DNA of 64,000 nt. Source: Alcanivoracaceae bacterium (GTDB lineage: Bacteria > Pseudomonadota > Gammaproteobacteria > Pseudomonadales > Alcanivoracaceae). The stretch covers positions 1 to 64,000 of the forward strand of contig JARGPU010000009.1 in the NCBI GenBank assembly GCA_029210325.1, read 5' to 3'. The stretch's first letter is position 1. Each line of letters starts with the position of its first letter. The notes under the pieces were generated by a model, which had not been told where the DNA came from, made no database searches, and was given only the letters and a program-made list of their open reading frames with translations. Both the position numbers and the translations under genes were made by a program. Of the stretch, positions 25,971-36,590 are shown one piece after another.

Positions 25971-27608
25971 TCAGCATTCGCCCCCAGAAGGGGCTACATT
26001 TTGATAAACCTTATCGCCGCCGATCCAAGTGCTTTCGACGACCGTCGAATGGTCAAAAGGGTCGCCGCTCAAAACAATAAAATCTGCGGCACCATCGACT
26101 TCTATACCTGGCTTTGCAATACCTGTAATACCTTTAGAGCCTGCAACAGTGTAGGCATATACAGCCTCTTCATGGCTGACAGCTTCATTTTCCAGATAAA
26201 CCCGATCACCGTTGATTCTACGATCAACCGCACAACGCATATTGTGCAGAGGATCCAATGGCCCACAGGGGTAATCAGAGCTCATAATGAGGTCTACACC
26301 GGCGTCTAACAGGGACCTCAACGGCAGCCCCCTATATCGTCCATCCAGTCTCATGCTAGAAAACTGAACACCATAGTGAGGTAGAAAACCGGGCTGGGCA
26401 GACACCTGGAAACCATGCCTGGCAAGCTTCTCGATATTCTTATCATCCAGAATCGTAGCGTGCTCGATACACACCCTTGTGGTGATGCCAGATTCAACGA
26501 CACACTCACATGCCATATCAACCGCGTGGTTTCCCAACGCATGGATCTTTATTCGCTCATGACTGTCGGAGAGCTGCGCCAGCTTTTCCGTTAGTTGTCT
26601 GGGCTCAAACAAGGCTCCCATTCGGTAAAACTTGCCCCGTTTAAATGCAAACTCCTCCTCAAGCAGTTGGCGTACGGGATAAGGATTAAAACCCTTAATC
26701 GCATCCCCGATGGCGCCCAATGTCATTGTGATCGCTTGAGAGGCATCGACACATATGGCACAACGATGCGCGCCATCAGTAAATACCTTGGCGCTGCTCG
26801 GGCCGCTACCAAAATCTCCCAGCGGCTGACCATCCCCTGCTGTGCTGACTGGGCCTTTGGCGCCAACTTCAGACCAGCTAAGTCGTAAAGGACTTTCCTG
26901 ATTAAGTGCAACCATGTGTTTACACATATCATAGGTCACACCCGGGTCATGAACGTCGGTAATACCGCAGGATAGATGTCTGTTGGCCTCAGCCCTTAAT
27001 ACATCCTTTAACTCCGCTTCGCTCAAGGCGACGATGAGTGCATCAAGGACCTGCTTCATACAGGTCGAAAACACTTCCTCCCAGACAGCGCCGGTGATGA
27101 CACCTCTCTTTTTCTCGACGAAGTTGCTATCACGGTATTTGCTGACATTCAGGGCCCGAAGAGCATTTTCTGACATGATGCCCCGGTGCAGTGACTCACA
27201 CACCAGGAACACCTTACGGCCATTTGACGCCTCTTCCAGTTCTTGCGCCGTGGGCGGAACGGGAATATCCCACCCATTCCAGTCCATGTAGAAGAAAACC
27301 AGCCAATCAGAGTCATCCTCCCTGGCAGCCACCTCAACTGCCCTTAAGGCATCCTGCTTTGACTTAAAGCCAGAACCATTCCGGCAAATACTGGCCAGGG
27401 CCCCGGCTGATACATGCGAGTGGCAATCAACAAAGCTGGGCAAAATGGTCTTCCCCTCGCCATCTATCAGCTGCCTTGCCGCAGGGGGCATTTCGCCTTC
27501 AGCACCTAAGCCACTGAATTTGCCATTGCTTATGGCTACCCAGCCCCTGCCGGGCCTGGGTCGGGAGCCTGCCCATACCGTGACGTTGGTGATAACGAGA
27601 TCGTTCAT
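25971..27608 (-). CDS. Amidohydrolase family 3 (YtcJ-like) enzyme
   Basis: This 545-residue metal-dependent hydrolase has the amidohydrolase pattern: a small beta domain at both ends and a TIM barrel. The metal motif DCHSH (H63, H65) follows ILPSFV; later ligand regions are IKIHALGNHAVD, CIEHATI and MSSDYPCGPLDP. YtcJ-type enzymes hydrolyse N-substituted amides, formamides or cyclic amides. The gene faces the FAD oxidase gene across a 102-base intergenic region with overlapping promoters. The substrate is not known; an amide that yields an amine for the neighbouring oxidase is a reasonable guess only. Confidence 0.9.
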   Translation of the reverse strand: MNDLVITNVTVWAGSRPRPGRGWVAISNGKFSGLGAEGEMPPAARQLIDGEGKTILPSFVDCHSHVSAGALASICRNGSGFKSKQDALRAVEVAAREDDSDWLVFFYMDWNGWDIPVPPTAQELEEASNGRKVFLVCESLHRGIMSENALRALNVSKYRDSNFVEKKRGVITGAVWEEVFSTCMKQVLDALIVALSEAELKDVLRAEANRHLSCGITDVHDPGVTYDMCKHMVALNQESPLRLSWSEVGAKGPVSTAGDGQPLGDFGSGPSSAKVFTDGAHRCAICVDASQAITMTLGAIGDAIKGFNPYPVRQLLEEEFAFKRGKFYRMGALFEPRQLTEKLAQLSDSHERIKIHALGNHAVDMACECVVESGITTRVCIEHATILDDKNIEKLARHGFQVSAQPGFLPHYGVQFSSMRLDGRYRGLPLRSLLDAGVDLIMSSDYPCGPLDPLHNMRCAVDRRINGDRVYLENEAVSHEEAVYAYTVAGSKGITGIAKPGIEVDGAADFIVLSGDPFDHSTVVESTWIGGDKVYQNVAPSGGEC

Positions 27609-27645
27609 GGGAATCTCACCCCTCTGGAAAGAACTGGTTGCAAAC

Positions 27646-27682
27646 TTGACTTAAGAGTACGCGTACGCATATATTAATTCAA
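27646..27682. promoter_or_regulatory. Overlapping divergent promoters with a shared palindrome
   Basis: Plus strand: TTGACT (27646-27651), 18 bases, TATATT (27670-27675), driving the FAD oxidase. Minus strand: TTGAAT (27682-27677), 17 bases, TACTCT (27659-27654), driving the amidohydrolase. Each promoter's -10 lies inside the other's span. The perfect palindrome GTACGCGTAC (27657-27666), also readable as two copies of GTACGC, fills the centre of both. A repressor bound there would block both directions. Confidence 0.7.
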
Positions 27683-27710
27683 CCATTACGACCAACAAGA
27701 AGCCAAGACC

Positions 27711-29102
27711 ATGCTGGATGCCAAACAAGCCATGATGAAAAACCACTCGTTCTGGCAATACAAATATGGCGATTATTCCGCTAATGGGTCCCTTCCAGAG
27801 GGATCCTATGAAACCGATGTACTGATTATCGGCGCCGGCTTCACCGGCCTGACCTGCTCAAGAGAAATCCGCAAAGACGACAAAACCAAGCGCGTCATGG
27901 TGCTCGACGCCAACGACATAGGCTTTGGCGCCTCCGGACGCAACGGCGGCTTTAACATGACCCTGTTTGGTATTGAGCCAGAGGTCACGGTGCTTCGCTG
28001 GGGCAAAGAAAAGACCCGGGAAGCTCAGGAGTATATGCAGAAGGCCGTTGAGTATGTGAGAGATCTGGTCGAGTCTGAGAATCTGGATTCCGACTATGAG
28101 CATACCGGCATGCTCAGAATCGCCTACTCCGATAAACAGGCACGCCGATTGAAGAAGACCTACAAACTGCTTTGTGAAACCACAAAACCGGGCAGCTTTG
28201 AATATTTAGATGGCGCAGAAACACAGAAGCTGCTCAATTGCCCTCACATCAAGGGGGCTATCTATGAGCCGGGAACAGGCATTCTGGACCCGAGCAAACA
28301 TGTACGCCAATTAAAGATTCTCGCTGAGCGAGAAGGCGCTGAAATCTACGAAAACACCAAGGTAACTGGCATTACCAAAAAAGACGGTTCAATCATCGTG
28401 CAAACCGATGTCGCAATCATTAGGGCGAAAAAACTCGTCATCGCGACGAACGCCTGGACCCACAACTTGAAGAGTTCCCCCAAGGTTTCGAATATGCAGA
28501 CCCCCATATGGACCTATCAAGTCGTCACAGAACCCCTGACAGAGGAACAATGGAAGGGCGTTAACTGGGCGGGACGCATGTCCATCGAAGATAACCGTCA
28601 ACTCGTCCACTATATGCGAATCACAAAATGCGGCCGCATAACCATGGGTGGAGGAGCCATAGGCATTGAGTACGACGACAGCAAAATGGACTTGTGGAAA
28701 GATGAAAAGGTCTGGGCCGATCTGGAAAGACATTTGAAATGGATGTTCCCAACCCTTCAGGACGTAAAAATCGACTATAAATGGGGCGGATGTGTTTCAG
28801 GCAACACGGACATGACCCCGGAAATCGGCTTTATCGGCGACAGCAATATCATCTACTCCACGGGATGCATCGGGCATGGCGTATCTTTGACCCAGTTGAA
28901 TGGCAGACTGATCGCCGACCTCGTTTTGGAAAAGGACACAAGCCTGTCGAAATTCTGGATCGTCAACCGAAATGCACTCCCCATGCCGCCAGGAAACTTA
29001 CTTCGCTATGTAGGCGCCAAGTTTATTGAAGGCGTACTGAAAGCAGTAGACTTTTACGAGGAAGGACACTTTAAGGCGACAACTTCAGCCGAGACGGCAT
29101 AA
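27711..29102 (+). CDS. FAD-dependent amine oxidoreductase (DAO family, PuuB-like)
   Basis: This 463-residue flavoprotein has the dinucleotide motif IIGAGFTGL (residues 39-47) and the hallmark GASGRNGG (73-80) typical of gamma-glutamylputrescine oxidase-like enzymes. A C-terminal FAD-contact segment is seen near YSTGCIGHGVSLTQLNG. Such enzymes oxidise amines or amino acids to imines with O2 or another acceptor. No signal peptide is seen, so it is cytoplasmic. It starts the plus-strand half of the accessory cluster; the substrate is unknown. Confidence 0.9.
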   Translation: MLDAKQAMMKNHSFWQYKYGDYSANGSLPEGSYETDVLIIGAGFTGLTCSREIRKDDKTKRVMVLDANDIGFGASGRNGGFNMTLFGIEPEVTVLRWGKEKTREAQEYMQKAVEYVRDLVESENLDSDYEHTGMLRIAYSDKQARRLKKTYKLLCETTKPGSFEYLDGAETQKLLNCPHIKGAIYEPGTGILDPSKHVRQLKILAEREGAEIYENTKVTGITKKDGSIIVQTDVAIIRAKKLVIATNAWTHNLKSSPKVSNMQTPIWTYQVVTEPLTEEQWKGVNWAGRMSIEDNRQLVHYMRITKCGRITMGGGAIGIEYDDSKMDLWKDEKVWADLERHLKWMFPTLQDVKIDYKWGGCVSGNTDMTPEIGFIGDSNIIYSTGCIGHGVSLTQLNGRLIADLVLEKDTSLSKFWIVNRNALPMPPGNLLRYVGAKFIEGVLKAVDFYEEGHFKATTSAETA

Positions 29103-29176
29103 GGCGATCGGTAGATATGTTCGTCTTTAGTCTGTAGAAAATTTCCAAATGCGAAAAGCCGAAACGAAAAGGGCCC

Positions 29177-30004
29177 ATGATAACGATTAAGGAAATTCCG
29201 GCTGAGTTTCAATTTGATTACGATCTGGATCAGCTGAAAGCGATCTGGCCGAGGCTGCATGCTATAGATGGGGAGCAGGCGCCTTCAGCTCCAGCGCTTT
29301 CCGCCTTGATGACTGACCAGCAGACAGACCATGATCAAATTGCGCAAGAGCTCTGGATGTCCTGGCTGGATTTTCATAATGGGCATTTTGACCGCGCATT
29401 TGGAAAGGGGCTGGCATTGGGGGCAGCCGGCTTCTACGTAGCGCATCTCGCGGCAAATACCTATGGCTCATACTTTTTACCAAAGGCTCAACAGACGGCC
29501 TATTTTGAGACGCTGATCAAGCACGGCAAGCCTGTTGTTGAACGCTATTCAGACCAGATCAATGTCAACTATGTGCATGCACTGCATCTTGGCCGCTATG
29601 CACAAAGTGTTTCCGCTGTGAAAGCTCTGTCCAGCGGTATTGTGCAAGATTTCAGAAAGGCACTGGAGCATTGCCTGACATTAAGCCCGGGGCATACTCC
29701 CTCGCTGTTAACCCATGCCGCTCTGATGATCGAGGCAATTGTCACCATGGGTGAGCTACCGGCCAGAATGGGTTTCGGAGCGACTCGCAAGAACATCCTC
29801 CGTCAGTATGAGCAGGCGTTGGAGTTGCCGGACCCACCTCCGGTGGTCTTTCTGGAAGCAGCCAAGGGGTTGGCCCGGTTGGAAAAGCGCAAGGCCAAAG
29901 ACAGGGTGAAGTGTCTCCTTAATCAGGCTGTCTGTGCTGCCAGAATGGACCCGATGGATGCTTTGGATATACGCGAGGCCACGGATTTGCTGAACCAGTA
30001 CTGA
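29177..30004 (+). CDS. Unrecognised helical-repeat protein
   Basis: I do not recognise this 275-residue protein. It appears all-helical, with repeat-like segments rich in Ala and Leu (ELWMSWLDFHNGHFDRAFGK, FRKALEHCLTLSPGHTPSLL, NILRQYEQALEL, KGLARLEKRKAKDRVKCLLN), which look like degenerate TPR units. It has no signal peptide and no membrane helix. AAGGG precedes the ATG. It lies 74 bases after the FAD oxidase with no clear promoter between them, so it is probably co-transcribed and may be a partner of the oxidase pathway. Confidence 0.75.
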   Translation: MITIKEIPAEFQFDYDLDQLKAIWPRLHAIDGEQAPSAPALSALMTDQQTDHDQIAQELWMSWLDFHNGHFDRAFGKGLALGAAGFYVAHLAANTYGSYFLPKAQQTAYFETLIKHGKPVVERYSDQINVNYVHALHLGRYAQSVSAVKALSSGIVQDFRKALEHCLTLSPGHTPSLLTHAALMIEAIVTMGELPARMGFGATRKNILRQYEQALELPDPPPVVFLEAAKGLARLEKRKAKDRVKCLLNQAVCAARMDPMDALDIREATDLLNQY

Positions 30005-30084
30005 TTTGGCCAATGCGCAGTAGCGCCGCCGCATCAGAAGCATAGACATCTGGATATATATATTTACTAGAGGTCAGCGCCAAA

Positions 30085-30115
30085 TTGACAGAATGTGTTT
30101 GAGAAACGCTAGTAT
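30085..30115 (+). promoter_or_regulatory. Promoter of the MOSC gene
   Basis: A perfect -35 TTGACA (30085-30090) is followed after 19 bases by TAGTAT (30110-30115), 47 bases before the ATG. The spacing is long but usable. The 158-base gap also holds an alternating AT run (about 30053-30062). Confidence 0.55.
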
Positions 30116-30162
30116 TTCATAAAAAGACCAGCTGAAGACCAAGGACAAAGGGAGAGAATACG

Positions 30163-31131
30163 ATGCTAGAAGTGGGAACAGTAAAGGAGCTGTGGCGCTA
30201 TCCCGTTAAGTCGATGGAGGGAACCCAGCTGCCAGAAAGCGTCATTGGCAAAGAAGGCATGCTGGGCGATCGCAACTGGGCTCTGAGGGATGAGTCCGTT
30301 GGAGAGCTGACCACTGTCAGGAAGATGCCCAAGCTTCTTAAGTTCCAAGCAGCCTATGACGAAGAGCCCAGCGTAGGGAAAGTGCCTCATATAACCATCA
30401 AGCTACCCGATGGCCTCTCGGTTAATAGCTCAGATGAAAATGTTAATGAAAAACTAAGTGAAGCGATTGGCAAACCAGTCACACTCTGGCCACTACAGCC
30501 AAAAACCAATTTAAAGCACTACCGCTTGAAAGTGCCCGCGGGTGCTGCAGCAATGAAAAAACAGTTCGCGACAAAAGAGCTACCGGATATGTCTTCAGTC
30601 ACCTGGCCACTGATGATGGAGCTCGCCATTTTCGCAACCCCACTAGGCCGTTATCACGACGTGTACCCCCTTCATCTTCTAACCACTAGCTCCCTTGAAA
30701 AATTAAAACAACTAGAGCCAGATGGAGATTTTCGCGCCGAACGCTTTCGACCGAACCTGGTAATAGACACCGGCACAGGCAGCATTGATTTTGAAGAGTT
30801 TCAATGGGTAGAAGGCAAGCTCTATATAGGGGAGACCGTACTAAAGGTTGTCTCAAGAACGGTGCGCTGCTCCATGCCGGCACAACCGCAAGTAACCATA
30901 AAAAAAGATGCGAAAGTACTGCGCGCCCTGGAAGCTCATACTCAACGCCACCTTGGGGTTAACATTTCGGTGATTAAGCCAGGCATCATCCGGGTGGGCG
31001 ATGCAGTGCGTTGGGAACCTTCTAACCGCTCAGATTTATCACGACGCTTTGATGCCCTTTCATCCAGGTTAAGAAATGCAGCAATACAAAGCTCGTTTAA
31101 GCTGATAGATCGGCTCACCAAACAGAACTAA
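30163..31131 (+). CDS. MOSC domain protein (YcbX-like, without ferredoxin domain)
   Basis: This 322-residue protein has the N-terminal MOSC beta-barrel (ELWRYPVKSMEG, GDRNWAL) and a MOSC domain at about residues 165-285, with RFRPNLVID and the conserved cysteine C236 in RTVRCSMPAQ, which in the family binds a molybdenum cofactor. E. coli YcbX adds a C-terminal 2Fe-2S domain; here a basic helical tail replaces it. MOSC enzymes reduce N-hydroxylated compounds or carry sulfur. GGGAGAG precedes the start. Its link with the oxidase cluster is inferred from position and base composition. Confidence 0.88.
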   Translation: MLEVGTVKELWRYPVKSMEGTQLPESVIGKEGMLGDRNWALRDESVGELTTVRKMPKLLKFQAAYDEEPSVGKVPHITIKLPDGLSVNSSDENVNEKLSEAIGKPVTLWPLQPKTNLKHYRLKVPAGAAAMKKQFATKELPDMSSVTWPLMMELAIFATPLGRYHDVYPLHLLTTSSLEKLKQLEPDGDFRAERFRPNLVIDTGTGSIDFEEFQWVEGKLYIGETVLKVVSRTVRCSMPAQPQVTIKKDAKVLRALEAHTQRHLGVNISVIKPGIIRVGDAVRWEPSNRSDLSRRFDALSSRLRNAAIQSSFKLIDRLTKQN

Positions 31132-31203
31132 CTTTATATAGCAGGTTTTCCAGGACCAGGGACGGCTACCGCTAAGAAGCGGCGCCGACCCATATCTCAG
31201 ACC

Positions 31204-32262
31204 TCACAGCTCAGCGTCTAACGCCTCAAATAGCGCCTGATTCTGCTCCGGCGTGCCAATAGTAATACGCAGAAAATCACTAATCCGTTCCGGCTTACCG
31301 AAGTGACGCACGATAACCCCATGCTTGCGCAGTGCCGCGGCTAGGTCTGCGCCGCTGCGGGAGTCATGGCGGGCGAAAACAAAGTTGGCGGCGGAAGGCA
31401 GCACGCTAAAGCCGCGCCGTGTGAGGCCATCGCGCACCTGCTCGCGGCTGTCGATGACTTTCTGGCAGGTCTCGCGGAACCAGGCTTCATCTTCGAAGGC
31501 TGCAGCGCCGGCGACGATCGCCAGTTTGTCGAGGGGATAGGAGTTGAAGCTGTTCTTGATTCGCTCCAGCGCCTCAATCAACGGCGCCTGACCGACCGCC
31601 AGGCCGATGCGCATGCCGGCCAGTGAGCGGGATTTAGACAGGGTTTGAGTTACCAGCAGATTCGGGTAGCGATCAACCAGGGCAATAGCAGTGTCGGCGC
31701 CAAAGTCGACGTAGGCTTCGTCTACCACCACCAGTGATTCCCTGTTGCGTTGCAGCAGACCTTCTATGTCGGCCAGAGGCAAGGGAATGCCAGTAGGCGC
31801 ATTCGGGTTAGGAAAGATAATGCCGCCGTTATCGGTGGGAAAGTCCTTCAGGTCAATGGCGAAGTCTTCTGCCAGCGGAATAGTCTGGTAGTCAATCTGG
31901 TACAGGCCGCAATACACCTTGTAGAAGCTATAGGTGATGTCGGGAAACAGCAGCGGCTTGTCCTGTTTGAAAAAACCCAGGAACAGGTGCGCCAGCACTT
32001 CGTCGGAACCATTACCGACAAATACCTGACTGGTATCTACAGAGTAGTAATTTGCAATAGCCTGCTTAAGCACAGAGGCATCCGGATCCGGATACAACTT
32101 CAGACCGTCGTCGGCAGCACTGCGCATTGCTTCCAGCGCGCGCGGCGACGGTCCGTAGGGGTTCTCGTTGGTGTTCAATTTCACCAACCGAGAAAGCTTT
32201 GGCTGCTCGCCCGGCACGTAGGGCACCAGATCGTGAACGAAGGGGCTCCAGAAACGGCTCAC
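31204..32262 (-). CDS. hisC: Histidinol-phosphate aminotransferase
   Basis: HisC transfers the amino group from glutamate to imidazole-acetol phosphate in histidine synthesis. The 352-residue fold-type I aminotransferase has [17 protein letters not shown] near the N-terminus and [13 protein letters not shown]. The active-site PLP lysine is in [14 protein letters not shown], and the C-terminal arginine region is [12 protein letters not shown]. It is the last gene of murA-hisG-hisD-hisC, six bases after hisD. Confidence 0.95.
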   Translation of the reverse strand: MSRFWSPFVHDLVPYVPGEQPKLSRLVKLNTNENPYGPSPRALEAMRSAADDGLKLYPDPDASVLKQAIANYYSVDTSQVFVGNGSDEVLAHLFLGFFKQDKPLLFPDITYSFYKVYCGLYQIDYQTIPLAEDFAIDLKDFPTDNGGIIFPNPNAPTGIPLPLADIEGLLQRNRESLVVVDEAYVDFGADTAIALVDRYPNLLVTQTLSKSRSLAGMRIGLAVGQAPLIEALERIKNSFNSYPLDKLAIVAGAAAFEDEAWFRETCQKVIDSREQVRDGLTRRGFSVLPSAANFVFARHDSRSGADLAAALRKHGVIVRHFGKPERISDFLRITIGTPEQNQALFEALDAEL

Positions 32263-32268
32263 AGGCCA

Positions 32269-33573
32269 CTACTCCTGATCGAGAAGACGATATTCCGCCG
32301 AGCGAGCGTGGGCATCCAGGCCTTCGCTGCGCGCCAGCACGGAAGCAATTCGCGCCAGCGACGACGCCCCGGCCGGCGAGCAACCGATCAGCGAGCTGCG
32401 CTTCTGGAAGTCATACACACCCAACGGTGACGAGAAGCGTGCCGTGGCCGACGTCGGCAACACGTGATTGGGGCCGGCGCAGTAATCACCGAGTGCTTCC
32501 GGGGTGTGACGACCAAGAAAGATGGCTCCGGCATGACGCACTTTCTTCGCCCAGTCTTCGGCGTTGTCCAGCGACAGCTCCAGATGCTCCGGGCTAATCT
32601 GGTTAACCACGGCAAAGCAGTCCTCCAGATCGCGAGCCACAATCATGGCGCCGCGGTTGCTCATGGAAGTGCGGATAATGTCGCCGCGGTCGAGAGTTTG
32701 CACCAGACGCTGCATACTCGCTTCCACCGCGTCAAGAAAAGCCGCGTCCTGCGACACCAGAATCGCCTGAGCTTCTTCGTCGTGTTCCGCCTGCGAAAAC
32801 AGATCCATGGCGATCCAGTCCGGATCGGTCTTGCCATCGCAAACCACCAGAATTTCTGACGGTCCAGCTATCATATCGATGCCGACCTTGCCGAATACCT
32901 GACGCTTGGCTTCCGCCACCCAAATATTGCCCGGGCCAACAATCTTGTCGACACCAGGAATGCTTTGCGTGCCATAGGCCAGCGCCGCTACCGCCTGGGC
33001 GCCGCCGACGGTAAAGAAGCGATCAACGCCAGCGATGGCAGCTGCCGCTAGCACGGTGTCATTCAGCTCACTGGCAGGAGCCGGCGACACCATAATGATT
33101 TCAGCCACCCCTGCCACTTTGGCCGGCAGTGCGTTCATCAATACCGAGCTTGGATAAGCGGCTTTACCGCCGGGAACATAAATGCCGGCGCGGTCCAATG
33201 GTGTGACCTGCTGGCCAAGCAAGGTGCCATCCGCTTCGCGGTAGCTCCAGGAGTCCTGTTTTTGCTTTTCGTGGTAGCGAGTCACACGCTCGGCTGCCGC
33301 TTGCAGTGCTTCTCGCTGCTCCACGGGAATGGCATTCAGCGAATGCTGCATGCGCTCGTGACTGACTTCCAGCGCGGAGACTGAAGCCGCATCACGGCGA
33401 TCAAACTGATTAGTATAGGCAAGCACAGCGGCATCACCGTCACGACGTACGGCGCGAATAATATCAGCAACTTTTACCGACACTTCCGCATCACGCTCTT
33501 CGCTCCATGCGGTGAGGGCCGCCAGCTCAGCGACAAAGTTTTCAGACCGGGTATCGAGACGACGAATTTTCAT
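32269..33573 (-). CDS. hisD: Histidinol dehydrogenase
   Basis: HisD is the zinc enzyme that oxidises L-histidinol to histidine in two NAD-dependent steps, the last reactions of the pathway. The 434-residue sequence has [38 protein letters not shown], the family signature [13 protein letters not shown] and [13 protein letters not shown] with metal and base residues. It starts five bases after hisG. Confidence 0.97.
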   Translation of the reverse strand: MKIRRLDTRSENFVAELAALTAWSEERDAEVSVKVADIIRAVRRDGDAAVLAYTNQFDRRDAASVSALEVSHERMQHSLNAIPVEQREALQAAAERVTRYHEKQKQDSWSYREADGTLLGQQVTPLDRAGIYVPGGKAAYPSSVLMNALPAKVAGVAEIIMVSPAPASELNDTVLAAAAIAGVDRFFTVGGAQAVAALAYGTQSIPGVDKIVGPGNIWVAEAKRQVFGKVGIDMIAGPSEILVVCDGKTDPDWIAMDLFSQAEHDEEAQAILVSQDAAFLDAVEASMQRLVQTLDRGDIIRTSMSNRGAMIVARDLEDCFAVVNQISPEHLELSLDNAEDWAKKVRHAGAIFLGRHTPEALGDYCAGPNHVLPTSATARFSSPLGVYDFQKRSSLIGCSPAGASSLARIASVLARSEGLDAHARSAEYRLLDQE

Positions 33574-33578
33574 GCGCT

Positions 33579-34220
33579 TTACCGTCGTGCCTCCACTGCT
33601 TCGCCGATCAGATCAATAATCGGCTGAATCTCGGCATGTCGAGTTTTCATGCTGGCACGATTGACCACCAGGCGGCTGGAAATCCGGGCGATCAACTCAG
33701 TCGGCTCGAGACCATTGGCACGCAGGGTGTTGCCGGTATCAACCACATCAACAATGCGATCAGCCAAGCCCACCAGCGGCGCCAGCTCCATGGCGCCGTA
33801 TAGCTTGATCACTTCCGCCTGCACTCCTTGGCTGGCGAAATAGCGACGCGCCACATTGACGAACTTGGTTGCCACCCGCAGGCGGCCAGTGGCCGGCGGC
33901 GCATCCTTTTTCGCCGCAACCATCAGCTTGCAACAGGCGATTTCCAGATCAAGCGGCTCGTAGATACCTTCAGCGCCATGCTCCATCAACACATCCTTGC
34001 CGGCGACGCCGATATCTGCGCCACCGTATTGCAAATAGGGCGGCACATCGGTGGCGCGAATGATGATGATCTTGACGTCGTCGCGGCTGGTATCAAAGAT
34101 CAGCTTGCGCGAGGATTCCGGATCTTCCAGCAAGCGAATCCCTGCCGCTTCCAGCAGCGGCAGGGTTTCCTTGAGTATGCGCCCTTTCGACAGGGCAATG
34201 GTCAACGGTTTATTCGGCAT
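33579..34220 (-). CDS. hisG: ATP phosphoribosyltransferase, short form
   Basis: HisG commits ATP and PRPP to histidine synthesis. At 213 residues this is the short form that lacks the regulatory C-terminal domain and needs HisZ as partner; hisZ is not in the window. Motifs are [33 protein letters not shown] and [15 protein letters not shown]. It is three bases after murA. Confidence 0.96.
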   Translation of the reverse strand: MPNKPLTIALSKGRILKETLPLLEAAGIRLLEDPESSRKLIFDTSRDDVKIIIIRATDVPPYLQYGGADIGVAGKDVLMEHGAEGIYEPLDLEIACCKLMVAAKKDAPPATGRLRVATKFVNVARRYFASQGVQAEVIKLYGAMELAPLVGLADRIVDVVDTGNTLRANGLEPTELIARISSRLVVNRASMKTRHAEIQPIIDLIGEAVEARR

Positions 34221-34223
34221 GTT

Positions 34224-35507
<1,284 letters not shown>

Positions 35508-35765
35508 TCAGGCAATGCCAAGACGGTTGGCACGCTGCCACTCGTCCGGAGTATAGGTTTGCAGGGGATCAACCGCGTGGATGCTGCCGTCAGCGAGGCA
35601 GTCCTTCAGGCAGCCATAAACCAGCTGCTGCCGTTTGACAGGCATCAGGCCAGCGAACGATTCCGACACCACCCGGATGCCATACTTGTTACCACTACCT
35701 TGAACGGCGACATCGGCACCATCGATACCGGCCTCTACCAGCGCCTTAACTTGTTCCGGGGTCAT
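35508..35765 (-). CDS. ibaG: BolA family protein IbaG
   Basis: IbaG (YrbA) is a small BolA-fold protein that works with monothiol glutaredoxins in Fe-S handling and acid stress. The 85-residue protein has the BolA core FAGLMPVKRQQLVYGCLKD and a conserved C-terminal AVDPLQTYTPDEW. It lies between mlaC and murA, its standard place. Confidence 0.93.
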   Translation of the reverse strand: MTPEQVKALVEAGIDGADVAVQGSGNKYGIRVVSESFAGLMPVKRQQLVYGCLKDCLADGSIHAVDPLQTYTPDEWQRANRLGIA

Positions 35766-35835
35766 GGGGACTCCTGCTCGGGAAAGGCGCCGATTGTACG
35801 GGGTTCAGCGGCAAAAATCAGGCCGCAAAAGGGTG

Positions 35836-36486
35836 TTAATCAAGCGAGGCGCTGGTTTCCACCGGCTCGCCCTCACTCTCCACTTCTATTTCCACCGACC
35901 AATTGGCAATGACCAGATCAAGATCGCCATCGTATTGCTCAGCGGACTGCTCAAATTGACTGCGGAAGGTGCGACCGAGATTGAGACCATTGACGATCAC
36001 GTTCTCCACCAGCCAGTTGCCCTCGCCGTTCTGATAGAGGCTGAAGAATACCGGCACGATACGGCCGCTATCGGTGCGTAACTCGGTACGTACCCGGGCA
36101 CGGCCCTGATTGACATCGCCCTCCTCTGCCGGCAGCACGCGCACTTGCTGGCCCTTGTACATGGTCAGGCCAGAGGCGTAGGTATTGATCAGACTAGTGC
36201 GGAACACCTCCAGAAAGCGCAGCTTCTGCTCGCGGGTCGAGGGACCGAAGTGGCTACCCATAACCAGCTGGGTAATGCGCCGAAAGTCGATCAGTCCATT
36301 GAGCTCCTCATGCACCACCTGACGGGCATACTGATCATCGGCCTCCAGCTTAGTGCGCTCCCGATCGATCCGGCTGGTCATGCGGTTGATGGCAGACTCC
36401 AACATACCGTGGGGGTCCTGATTGGAGGCATAGGCGGGAAAAGCCATAAGTGCGCCGGTCAGCACAACGGTGATAAGTCTCAGCAT
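35836..36486 (-). CDS. mlaC: Periplasmic phospholipid carrier MlaC, without its usual partners
   Basis: MlaC shuttles phospholipid between outer-membrane MlaA and the inner-membrane MlaFEDB transporter. A Sec signal peptide (MLRLITVVLTGALMAFPAYA) precedes the MlaC domain, with DFRRITQLVMGSHF, TYASGLTMYKGQQV and VENVIVNGLNLGRTFRSQF. The ATG at 36486 (AGGAG nine bases upstream) gives 216 residues; the frame stays open to 37389 only as antisense of kdsD. In the standard order mlaF, mlaE and mlaD lie upstream and mlaB lies between mlaC and ibaG; none is here. Confidence 0.9.
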   Translation of the reverse strand: MLRLITVVLTGALMAFPAYASNQDPHGMLESAINRMTSRIDRERTKLEADDQYARQVVHEELNGLIDFRRITQLVMGSHFGPSTREQKLRFLEVFRTSLINTYASGLTMYKGQQVRVLPAEEGDVNQGRARVRTELRTDSGRIVPVFFSLYQNGEGNWLVENVIVNGLNLGRTFRSQFEQSAEQYDGDLDLVIANWSVEIEVESEGEPVETSASLD

Positions 36487-36584
36487 GGCGCGATCTCCTG
36501 GGTGCCGTCTGTATATGGATGCAAGTATCCGTTTGAAAGCCACCAACAGACAAGGTTCCCTGCAGCAGCGCAGGCAACAGCATG

Positions 36585-36590
36585 TATAAT
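36585..36590 (+). promoter_or_regulatory. -10 box of the kdsD operon
   Basis: A perfect TATAAT ends 26 bases before the kdsD start codon. No good -35 was found at 16-18 bases. It probably drives kdsD, kdsC and the lpt genes. Confidence 0.5.

Noticed and set aside
31166-31185. Short hairpin between the MOSC gene and hisC
   Set aside because: The stem is only 5 bp with no T run, too weak to call a terminator.
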